Shown: piece by piece, positions 46,236 to 64,000 of the stretch | Layout of the letters: the number at the start of each line of letters is the position of its first letter | Position numbering within the stretch: the first letter of the stretch is position 1 | Origin: Beaufortia kweichowensis | Lineage: Eukaryota > Chordata > Actinopteri > Cypriniformes > Gastromyzontidae | Assembly (NCBI GenBank): GCA_019155185.1 | Contig: CM032805.1 | Span: forward strand, 861,001-925,000 | DNA length: 64,000 nt | Reading direction: 5' to 3' | Notes under the pieces: generated by a model | The model's database searches: none | What the model was told of the DNA's origin: nothing | Seen by the model: only the letters and a program-made list of their open reading frames with translations | Position numbers and translations under genes: made by a program

Positions 46236-47201
46236 TCCCCCACATTCATAGTATTAACATATTGTTTATTATATTTGATTATTATAGTATTGTTATTTTT
46301 TATAGTATTCCAGGACAACATCTATAAAGTAGACTAATCTGTGATCAGATTGAGTTTTATTGTGATAATGATAGATCAGATTAAAGGACACTGATTCCCT
46401 CATCACATCTTCTGCTTTTATTATCACGCTGCTGAGCTTTACAGATGGTAACGCCGCAGTGTAACAGGGTGCCACGTTCACATTTCTGCATCACGCTGCT
46501 GACATGCAAACATTTAACAAACACACACATACTAAAGCGATACTGGCACACGGCCTTTGCTTTAGTTTGTCATTTGTAGCGTTATCCTGAGAAATGAGGT
46601 TGTTTCTCTTTGGGTCCGTGAGCACTGCAGTCATTTGTTGACCTGATAAAGAATTCATTGGCTGTTAATGAGAAGCTCTGAATCTTCTTCTCAAGCGTTT
46701 CTTTTCCTTCTGCCTGAGGAGGATTTAAATATGCATCTCACACTACATTTCTGCCCCAGCGGGACGTCTGAACAATGTTCTGTTTGCTCCTTTAGTTTGA
46801 TTTCATGAATATTTATTACATTTGCCCTTTATTTGCGCACACATCTGAAGATTACAGGAATATAATAGACTTGAATCATCTTGAGATTGCTTTAGACTAT
46901 CAAATAAGAGTGTGAATCTCAGGGCTGGTAGTAAATAGATTTGATTTACTGTAAGCAAAGCCTGTCAGATAGAGATCATATGTGTCTTGTTTGTGATGTA
47001 ATGGACTGTGGGCTTGTATGGGGATGTAGATATACATATAAATGTATAGAATCAGTGCATTAGTAATAGTCATGCTTACTGTAGCAAACACAACTAAAAA
47101 TACCTGCAAGATCCCTCGACAAGGCAGATTTTCTGCACAATGTCAAAGTATTTAAAATGCAAAGGTCTCAGGTTACTGTGAAACTGATCTCATGGGACTG
47201 A
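46236..47201. other. Intergenic DNA with a possible regulatory block
   Basis: 46,545-46,805 is unique, with GATTTAAATATGCATCTCAC and a GGGACGTC word. It is a candidate conserved element. The flanks are AT-rich and empty. Confidence 0.4.
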
Positions 47202-50314
<3,113 letters not shown>

Positions 50315-50750
50315 TACCGTGTGTGTTAGTGGTTGCCCAGCCAACAAAAATGTGTGCTAAGAACGTTTTGCTAACATTCCCATTTGGAATATTTTAAATG
50401 TTCCTCCAACAATATAAGTATAACGTTTTCAATTCAATTCAATGTTATTTGTATAGCGCTTTCTCACAAAGATCATTGTACCAAAGCAGCTTTACATGTA
50501 TGGAAAGATAACAGTCAGTGGTCAGGGGTTCAAAAAACCCTGACATGACGTGTTATAGTTGCAATCCGTAATAAAGGACACAAATTGCCATTGATCGCAT
50601 CTATAATGTTTTCATACGAACGTATTTATAACGTTTTTATAATGTTTAGCAATGACGCGTAACATTGATAAAATGTTTAATGTTACTGCAAAGATGTTTT
50701 TGATAACTTTAAGACAATGTTTAGAGAATGTTACCCAAGGTTCGGGAAAT
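50315..50750. mobile_element. AACGTT-rich element interrupted by a nested repeat tail
   Basis: Both flanks (50,315-50,425 and 50,600-50,750) are rich in AACGTT and AATGTT words with AGCCAACAAAAATGTG at the left, typical of a fish non-autonomous element. Between them, about 50,430-50,595, lies a sequence with TTATTTGTATAGCGCTTTCT and AAAGCAGCTTTACATG, a common teleost retroelement tail. The layout suggests insertion of one repeat into another. Confidence 0.45.
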
Positions 50751-55257
<4,507 letters not shown>

Positions 55258-55540
55258 TTGATACATGTTTTTTAGAGTCAACATACTTTAAAGGATTTCT
55301 GTGAATTAAAAAACACAAACCAAAAGCAATAATACCCAACAAATGAAGAAGAGATGACTCTTGAAAGAACATCAAATAGTTATTTTATTTTATTTTTTCA
55401 TTTATGAGGTATATGGACTGTTATGAATGTGACAATTCTGAAAACAGCACTTTATCTGACTATGAACATAAAAAATGCTTTAAAGCCTTTGAGAGAGACC
55501 TCACATGAGGATTTAAACCAGCAAATATTGACATCTGAGC
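55258..55540. repeat. Dispersed repeat family A, copy 4 (right part)
   Basis: It begins at ATACATGTTTTTTAGAGTC and shares AATACCCAACAAATGAAGAA, TTCTGAAAACAGCACTTTA and CTCACATGAGGATTTAAAC with copy 2. It lacks the left ACAGAATG part. Confidence 0.7.
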
Positions 55541-55664
55541 TTTTAGGATAAACACATCAGCAATTAAGCAACAAAAAATCCATACCGTACACACATTATA
55601 TTGATATAATATATCATGTATTATTAGGCATTATTTATATAACATCAATTATTTATATAATATC

Positions 55665-55978
55665 AAAACCGTGAGTGTAACGGTAAGGCTGACACAGAGA
55701 AGGAGGCAGCAGATCCAAATGCAACTAACTTTGATCTATTCAAAGAACAGGAACAAAATACTGGAAACGGGGAACACTGGAAACAGGCCCATCCTCACAA
55801 TACACACCGAACGACTGACAAAAGAAACAAGGAACACTAGGGCTATATATACACAGGGAAACAACCAGAGAAACAAGACACAGGTGCAGGCAAAGGATTA
55901 TGGGAAATGAAGTTCACATGATTAAGAGTCCAAACACAAGGGAACAGATCAAGACAAAGACAGGGATCATGACAGTGA
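55665..55978. mobile_element. Probable non-autonomous DNA element
   Basis: GGCAGCAGATCCAAATGCAA, AGGGCTATATATACACAGGG, AAACAAGACACAGGTGCAGG and a final ATCATGACAGTG resemble a very common cyprinid repeat. No transposase ORF. The class is not resolved. Confidence 0.5.
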
Positions 55979-56084
55979 GCAAATAACAACTTCAAAATAT
56001 TTAATAAAAATCAAAATGACTACATTGGTCTTCTGGCATTAATAGATAATGTACAGATGAACAATAAACATCACAGAACATCAC

Positions 56085-56234
56085 ATTCATGCGTTTGACG
56101 AACACTTCATCCAAAGCGACTTATGGTCCATTAAAGATATACGTTATTTCAATATGTGTGATCCCTTGCTATCGAACCAATAATCCTTCCAAGTAGATCC
56201 AACACAATGATCTACCAGTTAAGCTACAAGAACA
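56085..56234 (-). mobile_element. tRNA-derived SINE (antisense)
   Basis: Read on the minus strand, it starts GTTCTTGTAGCTTAACTGG (A-box-like), then GGTTCGATAGC (B-box) about 50 bp later. It then leads into a tail of the CATAAGTCGCTTTGGATGAA kind. This is the layout of tRNA-head SINEs common in cyprinids. The B-box is at about 56,168-56,178. The copy is diverged. Confidence 0.7.
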
Positions 56235-56574
56235 CTAATGATCCCAGCCGCTGTATGATATAACACAAATCATAAGCGGCACAGTTTTCCTGCTGTTAAG
56301 CCACGGATCCTGCAGTTTTCTTGTCACCACAATCAATAATCACGCTGCTTGCTTCTATTTTAAGCAAAACTATATCATATTCACGCTACGTTTCTGTGAC
56401 GTCGACCCCCCATGAAACTCATTACATTGTGTGTGGCGCACAACAAACGATACGTGACCTTGAAACATCAAACGTACCGCGTTAAGATAATACCACATAG
56501 AGAAGAGTAAAACAGAACATTCATTAGAGTATTAGCATCTCTAATCTGACGCTGAAGCCCAGCTAAAGCATCAC

Positions 56575-57110
56575 GTCTCTCTTGGGAGCCGCAAAAATAC
56601 TCAATACACGAAGCTGGGTGGTGGTGTCGGGGCAAGGTCTGAGTGCTAAAGCAATGCTGTTTGTAATTAATCTTCAGGTGGGCAGGGAGCTAGAGTCGTG
56701 GTGTCTTCATTGTGAAGACGTTAGACCCTCAGGGTCCCCCGGGCGATTCTTCATTCTTATTTATGAGTTTCTGCCCTGCTGCGGCACACGTCAGCTCCTC
56801 AAGGTCGAAGAGGAGACGCAACTCATTCCAACATGCGTCGGATACGCGGGGAACCGCCCGCTGACGCATTTCTAAAGCAATAACTGAAGGAGGTGAATTC
56901 AGGGGCAGCTCAGGTCCCTTCATCTCAGACCCCTCAGGGTCAAATTCACCTACGCTACAGATGAACGACCTTAAGACTGGCGACAGAACTAAACAAGACA
57001 GATCTGGTTTTGCTTGCAAAGTTTCAAACGGAGGTTCAAGATTCTTCCGGCATCTCGACTCCACCCCGACTACACCCATGATCTCATTCTGTTCCATATT
57101 CTGTAGGGCT
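56575..57110. other. GC-rich unique block of unknown nature
   Basis: About 530 bp, clearly GC-richer than the desert around it. A minus-strand frame of 122 codons (57,097-56,729) and a plus-strand frame of 97 codons (56,582-56,875) are both open, and I recognise neither. The words CAGACCCCTCAGGGTC and GACCCTCAGGGTCCCC form a spaced pair of related palindromes. It could be an enhancer, a non-coding RNA exon or a transposon piece. Confidence 0.35.
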
Positions 57111-59312
57111 CAGGGTTCAAATCTCACAACCAAACACATCAACCAGCAAGACAAATCTTTTATGAAATTTACTATTACTTATTGACTAGGTAAGACTTGA
57201 TGGACAATTGTGACCCTGTCTGTGAAATCCAAACTAAAGTCTCCAAAGATTAGAAGCATTAAAGTATCATAGCCATAAAAATGATAAAAATAGTTATTAT
57301 TATTATTATTGTTGGTCTTACTCATGGTCAATATTAAAGATATCAAGGTTATGTTTTCACAGATCGGTCTTTACATGATAAAGAATAAATTTCACAAAAT
57401 GACTTTAGCTGGATTGTCACAGACAGAGACATTATAGAAAGCTGGAGAGATCTCACTCCACACTTTTGTACATCTGAATGACACATCTCTGTCCAAAGTC
57501 CTTCAGTTCATTCCTGAGGATGTACAAGCTCATAAAATGCCTCACAGATGTCTACAGAAACACAGTTTCTGTCAGTCACCTCTGAATGAGACGTCCTCAT
57601 CATCCTCATCATCATTCTGCTGCAGGTGACTCATTCAGCAGAAGCAGCTGTGACGGCTGTGACTCCTGTTTCAATGACTTTGTCAAACTTTAGTGTGCTT
57701 TTCACCTCATTTCTCTCTTCCTTACTGTACGTCTCCCTCAGTGATTTACTCACAGAGAAAGCTCTTCTCTTTCTTAACAACACATTTAACACTTTGAGCA
57801 AAAGAGTCCTCAGGGATAATTCAGTCAACTTCTGCTACTGCACCTGTAATGCTGTAAAGATTGAGAATGTGTGAATGCTAAAATAACAGCAGCACAATGT
57901 AAATGACAACATAACGATAAAGAACCGTGCGTGTTCTGATGCTTCAATGGTTCTGGTGAGGTAATCAGATGTACAAGAGTAAGAATAGATGAAGCAGAAG
58001 TGGAGAATGATCCAGGTGTGATGGAGATGATGTGATGACAGCGTGTCCTTGTTCATGATAGATATGTTCCTGGTGGTTCGATTGCTCCTATTTTTTGTGC
58101 ACTTCATATCCGTCTCTTTCTAATGGTGCTGGTGTGGATTAATATCCATTTACTCCAGTAATCAAAACATAAACTTAGTCTAAGACTTTACAGTATTTGA
58201 ATTTGGCAACATCACATGATAACGCTAAGCTTAAAGATGCCATCTGATCAAAAAATATCACAAATATTCTGATCAGTCTCCTCATTTTATCCTGATAGAC
58301 AACAGTAAGCTTAAAATAATAATTGATCATTTCAGCTCGTTTTAAACTCGTGTAAAGTTCACTTTCATGTTTGGAACAGAGATGGTGATAAAGAGGCAAA
58401 AGTTACACGTTGGACCTTTAATAAATGTAAAAGATACATTATATAAAATAAAATAAAAAATTCTGCTGATAAGTTCATGCTGATGTACATAAAAGAAGCT
58501 CAGAGTATACAACATTATACAGTATATTTGGCAACATGATACAGAAACTCTACAATCTTGTTGAAAATACACAGAATGAAAATGTTAAGTAAAGATGTTT
58601 AAATGAAATCTAAGATGCTGCATGTTTATTTAATGGATTTGTTAGAAATACCAACAACATTCAAGATATGATTGCATAAAGTACTTGTATAAGATCTTTG
58701 TTTTCACATTAAAACCTCTGATTTGGATTAGGGCTGTTTGTCATTTTGTCTTTTGTGGTGTTTCTGATTAATTACGGCGACAGGTGTTATCTAAATGCGT
58801 CATTTGTGTTCCTCGGGGCGTCACTCACGTCTACATGATGGGCTCACAATGACACCCCCCCATTGTGATTCTCAAAACCTTTTCAGCATCTAATCAAGAG
58901 AATCACTGTCATAAATATGAAAAATAATCTACACATACATGATCTACAGTATGAAAAATTTACACATTTTTTCTGCCAAAAGAATATGAATTATTGTATT
59001 GATGAACATATTTTTAAATGTTTTTAAAAAATGGTTTTAGTTTATTTTATTTCATTTTTAAATAATTGATCACTACTGTTATTGCTCTATGCTTATAATT
59101 AGTTATTTGAACAAATACCATATTATGTTTCAACGTGTATCCGATATTGACTTATTTTCTTGGCCTACCGCTCATTTCAGGAGATCTCGGATAATATACG
59201 ATTACATCAGATTCGCCTTGTTTATTGGACAAAATGTTAATCACAATAACCAATGACTTACTGGCTACGCCAAAACACCCACAATAATAGCAATAACATA
59301 CTTAACATCACT
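57111..59312. other. Intergenic DNA
   Basis: AT-rich with small (TTA)n and (ATC)n patches near 57,295 and 57,597. No gene. Confidence 0.55.
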
Positions 59313-59652
59313 GTGGCAACCACATAACAACCGCATAGCAACACCCTGGCAACCACATAACAACTGCATAGCGACACCCTGGCAACCACATAACAACTGC
59401 ATAGCAAAGCCCTGGCAACCACATAACAACTGCATAGCGACACCCTGGCAACCACATAACAACTGCATAGCGACACCCTGGCAACCACATAACAACTGCA
59501 TAGCAAAGCCCTGGCAACCACATAACAACTGCATAGCGACACCCTGGCAACCACATAACAACTGCATAGCGACACCCTGGCAACCACATAACAACTGCAT
59601 AGCAAAGCCCTGGCAACAACGTAACAGCTGTAACACCTTGGCAACCACCCCT
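59313..59652. repeat. 33-bp minisatellite, GGCAACCACATAACAACTGC units
   Basis: About ten units. The end of each unit alternates between GCGACACC and GCAAAGCC, with two GCGACACC units followed by one GCAAAGCC, so there is a 99-bp higher-order period in the middle. The length is a multiple of three, which explains the long minus-strand open frames (Cys/Val/Tyr-rich). I do not regard them as coding. Confidence 0.93.
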
Positions 59653-60920
59653 GGCACTGCTGTGCTGAGTTTTCCAAAATGTTCCAAATTCACAACATGC
59701 TGAGCTACAAAAATAAATCCTCTTCAGCACCCGAATATGTTTATTTGTTTATAAAACACATTTGTTTCATAATACATTTGAGAATACAGATGACACAGCG
59801 CTGAAAGGTGACACACCGAAGACGATGAGCAGAGGAGAAACAGTGCAGTAAGCGGATGTGAGGCGGACACATGGTGCTGTGTTAGTGAATAAATGATGAA
59901 CTGTGGGCGGTTCTATCGGCACCGAGCTGCTGAGCTTCTGTCAGTGCTGCTGAATGTGACTTTCTATCAAATAACCAGACGTTCTGTCCCTTCCATCAGA
60001 CAGTTCCTGTCCAGCTTTTCTGACTTCTTATTAATTATCATGCTTCTGGGCTTAAACGTTTTAATGAAGTCAATTTTAATTAAGTGCATATAGAATCAGG
60101 TAATGGTTCGTCAACAGCATTAATAAAGTCATAAAATAATGAACAGCTCATTTGACAGATCGTGCTTGTTTTACAAAAATAAGTGCTGAAGTCACATCTG
60201 TCTGATTTTCTTCTGGCACATAGTACTGATGAAGTCTTTATTCTATTTCGCATTTAACAATCCACAATTCAATTCTATTCATAAATTGTCCATTTTGATT
60301 TCATGCTGTTGACGTAAAAAAGATTCTCAATTTCTTGCTCGTCGTGTAAAAGACAACACAAATGTCTGTATGTTTACGCGAATAGCGAGACGGTTGTGGT
60401 TTGTTTTCTGCTGATCTTCTCTCGGCGCTGTGATCTCGCTGTCTGCTGATGATGTGCTCCTGCCTCTCCTTCAGTCCTCATCAGCATCTACATCTGACAC
60501 CAGACCTGCGCTGCCCCTCCTCTCGCTGATCAACACAATCACACAATAATACCACCTTTAGACATGAACAGTAACCTTCAGAAACCTGTTGTGAAGAGCT
60601 GTCGAGGAGTCCCATAACATCATGTTATCGGTTTCATGGGTTTTATCCAGGAACACAAACTGCAGTCAATACACAATGTGCATGTCATGTGTTTGTATTA
60701 CGTCTATACATCACAAATGAAACACGGTTAGTGTTTCAACAACAAAAACTGACAAAACATGACATGAATTTTTAGACAGAGGAAATACAGCAAACACAAC
60801 AATATTAAATAGGAGGGGAAGGAGTGTAAACAGGTGCCGTCCGGATCAACATCACATTGTGTCATTCTGTAGATACAGTAAGTAAAACACACATAAAATA
60901 TTGTTTTAAATGGAAAGTTC
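59653..60920. other. Intergenic DNA
   Basis: Unique sequence; 60,400-60,560 is GC-richer. Nothing recognised. Confidence 0.5.
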
Positions 60921-60921
60921 A

Positions 60922-60980
60922 GTTTATTTGTATAACCCTTTTTGTACAATACACATCATTTAAGAAAAAGCTTTGATGTT
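60922..60980. repeat. Retroelement-tail-like fragment
   Basis: AGTTTATTTGTATAACCCTT and GTACAATACACATC parallel the TTATTTGTATAGCGCTTT tail at 50,446. A diverged reverse-orientation piece lies at about 63,738-63,775. Confidence 0.4.
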
Positions 60981-60992
60981 ACATCTAAAAAC

Positions 60993-61215
60993 ATCCTTCA
61001 GTGTTGTTTAAAAAGCTTCTCGGGTTGAGATCTCAAGAATCTGGATGATAAAATATCAAGAGGATGATTTTATAAATTCTACACAAAGTGTGACTGAAGA
61101 TGATCAAATATAACATAGTGTTCAATTATTTTAGATGATTTTAGTCACAATACAATTCTCACATTTATAATTGTGTTATTTCATGGTTTTGATGAGTTTA
61201 ATACTATTGTAAAAT
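60993..61215. repeat. Dispersed repeat family B, copy 2
   Basis: It matches 37,893-38,105 along most of its length, with a short insertion around 61,112-61,150. Confidence 0.75.
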
Positions 61216-61340
61216 ATAAAAAAATGAACATAATACTGTATATACAAATAGACACAAATTTAAAGGCTGGATTCTTTGAAGAGAACGGACTTCGTTCAAT
61301 GAATCTCAGGATAGCCGAGGCTATGAAGGATTTATTTGTG

Positions 61341-61576
61341 CTATAGACCATTTCACAAGATGTAAACAACACTGGTCCAGAAGCACTTCATGTTTCAGTT
61401 TTTCTGTATTTCAAATATGTAATTGAACCTTAAAGATGTTCGTTAAACATTTTGATTCCATTGTAAATGTTCTTTCTGTTGGTTGTATTTCGTTCTGACA
61501 TTGTGTAGTGTTACAAAACTGAGACAGGAAGTGCTTTTGGACCAGTGCTGTTTACATCTTGTGAAATGGACTATAG
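61341..61576. mobile_element. MITE with about 60-bp terminal inverted repeats
   Basis: It begins CTATAGACCATTTCACAAG and ends CTTGTGAAATGGACTATAG. The arms continue inwards through ATGTAAACA.CACTGGTCC, .AAGCACTTC and TCAGTTTT with few mismatches. The total is 236 bp, non-coding. Boundaries are sharp, but I see no clear target-site duplication. Confidence 0.85.
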
Positions 61577-64000
61577 AAAACGTTACATTTTGAGGCTATA
61601 GATTTGATGGATCCTTTGACACGGTACGGCCCTCCCGACGCATTAGGTCTTAGAATGCAGCCGCATAAAATCTCATCTTGTTTTCTATGAATAAGACACT
61701 AAAACAGTTCAGCATCTGTTCCCTTCTCATTCACTTTTAATCTCAGATCAACATCCACATATTGATGTTTAGCTCATATTCATGTCTGAAGTCACAGTGG
61801 GCTTTTCCTGCTCCAGAAACTGAAGCGTAGTGGCCTGTGAGCCGTAAGTCGTGACGGCACTGTATATAATTAGGACAGAGCCAAGGTTGACAGGAGCAAG
61901 TTAGTTAGAAGCAATGATAAATGACGGCTTAATGACTCACACAGATCAAGGGAAGGTCTCTGGCTGGATTCTTCTAGGTCATATAAACAATTCGGTGTGA
62001 CTGACGACGAGCTCAATGAATAATGTTTCAGACGTTTAAACCAACTATATGCCTGTAACTACATGTTAAAGAAAGAGTTTCAGTTTTTACTAAAAGAAAA
62101 CTTGTGAATGTTGCTGTTTGTAGAGTTTCTGCAGATGTCCTGCTGGTCTGTGATGAACCGATGGCTCACTGTGAATCACACATGCTGTCAGGAGTGATTT
62201 TCCGCGAGCCGTGCCAAACCAAGGACACGAGGACAGACCTCAGAGCCGACAGGTTCAAACTCATCCACATAACCATAAAGAAAGATGTTTTAACCATAGA
62301 CTGCAATGAAAGATGGACGACGTGTCTCCACTTGCTTCCAGGAGGCTAAAATGGCCCAGAAATGACTGCTGATTGGCCAGAATCTGTGGGAGGTGGAGTT
62401 TCAATATGAAGACCCGCCCACATTCTCAATCACAAAACACTTACTTACTTCTTATCTTATCTGACTACAATAACAGAATGACCATATTGGGAAAGCATAT
62501 TTTAAGTGGGAACGGTGGGGTTTATCACAGCATCAGAGGCCGTTTGTTTTGGCTTCACTTTGTAGAACGCAGGGTGGGTTGCCAAGTCCACGGTTTAACC
62601 ACAGAATTGAGTTACTTTTGAGTACTTCTGCGGGTTAAAAGGATTTTGTTCATCAGCTGTCAGTTGATTTTATTCATAAAAACAGATTGTGTTTAGGATT
62701 CCTACTGTACAGTGATTTCCAAGCTGAAACTCTATGTAATGTAAAACATTGACAGTATGCTACATTTACTGGTTTTGTTACGCAGATCTGGCAACCCTTG
62801 TGTGTGTGCCTTTCATAGATATATATATAATTATTAACTGAGTAGAAACATGGTTGTTTGACTACGAGAAAATCGTTGTGAATCTCCATCTTGAGTGTCT
62901 GTGTAAGTGATGGACACAATAGAGTCATTCCTGTGTGGTCAGAAGTGTGTATCACTGAGCTTTAGTGCCCGTCTGCAGGTTTACATGTGTTTTTTCTTGA
63001 GCAGACAGATTCTCAGCACACTCCATAAATCAGCCGGACACAATAAAAGCTTCTCGGGGTTTACTCGCACACTTCTGCGGTCCAGGACCGGACTGATCAA
63101 TGTGCATCAGCAGATCTTCCTCTCAACTGCCCCAATCTATTATATTATACCATCATTCTCTATAGAGATTCATTTCAACACAATCGTATTTTCGGGCTAA
63201 TTAGTATGATCCTATTTGTGTGTTTTGTATGATTTTATTAGTGTGTTTAGGTCGAAGCTTCCTTTCGCACCTGTGACAGTAAGGTGTATGGGGTGGAGTG
63301 TCATTCTTGATTTTTTTTCTAATAATCATCATAGTTTGTACAAATCTATACAAAATTGCCACCTCATAAACTAATTACATTTTTTTGTAATATCCGGTTG
63401 TTTATTCTTTTGAATAACAAGGAAAGCACATCAGGAAACATACAATTATATGAATATTATATAACAATAAACTGAATTATAAAGCAGCTTGAAGGTGTTT
63501 TTAATAGTTTTTACATGACAAAATAATGGTTGTGTAAAAGTTGCATAACTTACATAGTTCAGGTTAGTATATAATATAGTTTCCCACAAGAAAAACATTG
63601 ATTACAAGCTTAAGTAAAACATGTATAGTATTTATTAGACATGTAACCTTATATCGATATGTCTGTATTTGTGTGTGTATGGGAGTTTGTTTATACGCTT
63701 TGTCTTTTTTTGTTTATATGTTTGTACAATATGTTTCTGTACAGCTGCTTTGGGATTGTAAAAAGTTTATACTTTGATTTTAAAGAATGATTGTAAAAAA
63801 GCTATGTATTTATAATATAAATAATAAAAAAAGAATTAAATTGCTCATTTTAATTCAATTAATAAAAAATTTGTTTAAAAATTCAATTTTATTTTTTAGT
63901 AAGAGATCTATTTAGGTTTTATTAATTTACATAAAGAAGGTTAAATCTTAAATGTTGTCAATTCTTTAACAAAATAAGAAATGTTGTTAAAAATTGTTAA
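61577..64000. other. Intergenic DNA to window end
   Basis: No gene. 61,790-62,030 is unique and mixed in composition. 62,258-62,440 includes CCTCCAGGAAGCAAGTGGAG-like sequence (reverse strand) and a GATTGGCCAGAATCTG segment that may be a repeat remnant. The last 700 bp are very AT-rich. Confidence 0.5.

Noticed and set aside
57105..57130. B-box-like GGGTTCAAATCTC suggesting a tRNA or SINE
   Set aside because: No A-box at a suitable distance and no cloverleaf could be drawn.
63200..64000. Search for the next syntenic gene (cardiac actin expected beyond gjd2)
   Set aside because: No actin-like coding sequence appears anywhere in the desert; it must lie outside the window or elsewhere.

Overview
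The window reads as vertebrate nuclear DNA from a teleost, most likely a cyprinid-type fish. It has spliced genes with GT-AG introns, an AT-rich background, long CT/GA microsatellites, and several miniature-transposon and tRNA-SINE end sequences typical of fish genomes. The gene order AQR then GJD2 is the one I recall from human 15q14. All names come from reading the protein sequence; no search was run.

Layout. 1-2,300: non-coding, with copy 1 of a dispersed repeat, a transposon end, and a small minus-strand ORF divergent to AQR. 2,306-22,280: a complete aqr gene (Aquarius, the intron-binding spliceosomal helicase). Its 35 coding exons all join in frame to give 1,455 residues. About 22,560-24,555: a compact head-to-tail gene for a 72-residue hydrophobic, cysteine-containing protein that I cannot name. 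26,840-30,800: gjd2 (neuronal connexin 35/36), two coding exons, 309 residues, intact. About 30,800-64,000: a gene desert with no supportable protein gene. It holds long GA/CT tracts, four tandem-repeat arrays, dispersed repeats, MITE-like inverted repeats, a SINE and several unique blocks that could be regulatory.

The most unusual structure is in aqr intron 33. The exon 33/intron 33 boundary has been amplified into an array of about 49 units of 30 bp (19,541-21,010). Most units carry the last 18 bases of the exon and the first 12 of the intron, so most contain a near-consensus 5' splice site. The unit is a multiple of three and continues the AQR reading frame. The same intron ends in a CT microsatellite of about 110 bp that forms the polypyrimidine tract of exon 34. 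The gene for a spliceosomal intron-binding helicase thus carries an intron with dozens of decoy donors and a length-unstable acceptor tract.

A second point of interest is gjd2 intron 1, which contains a diverged internal duplication. Each copy carries the same RE1/REST-like half-site pair with shortened spacing. The three genes show no evident functional partnership beyond conserved neighbourhood.
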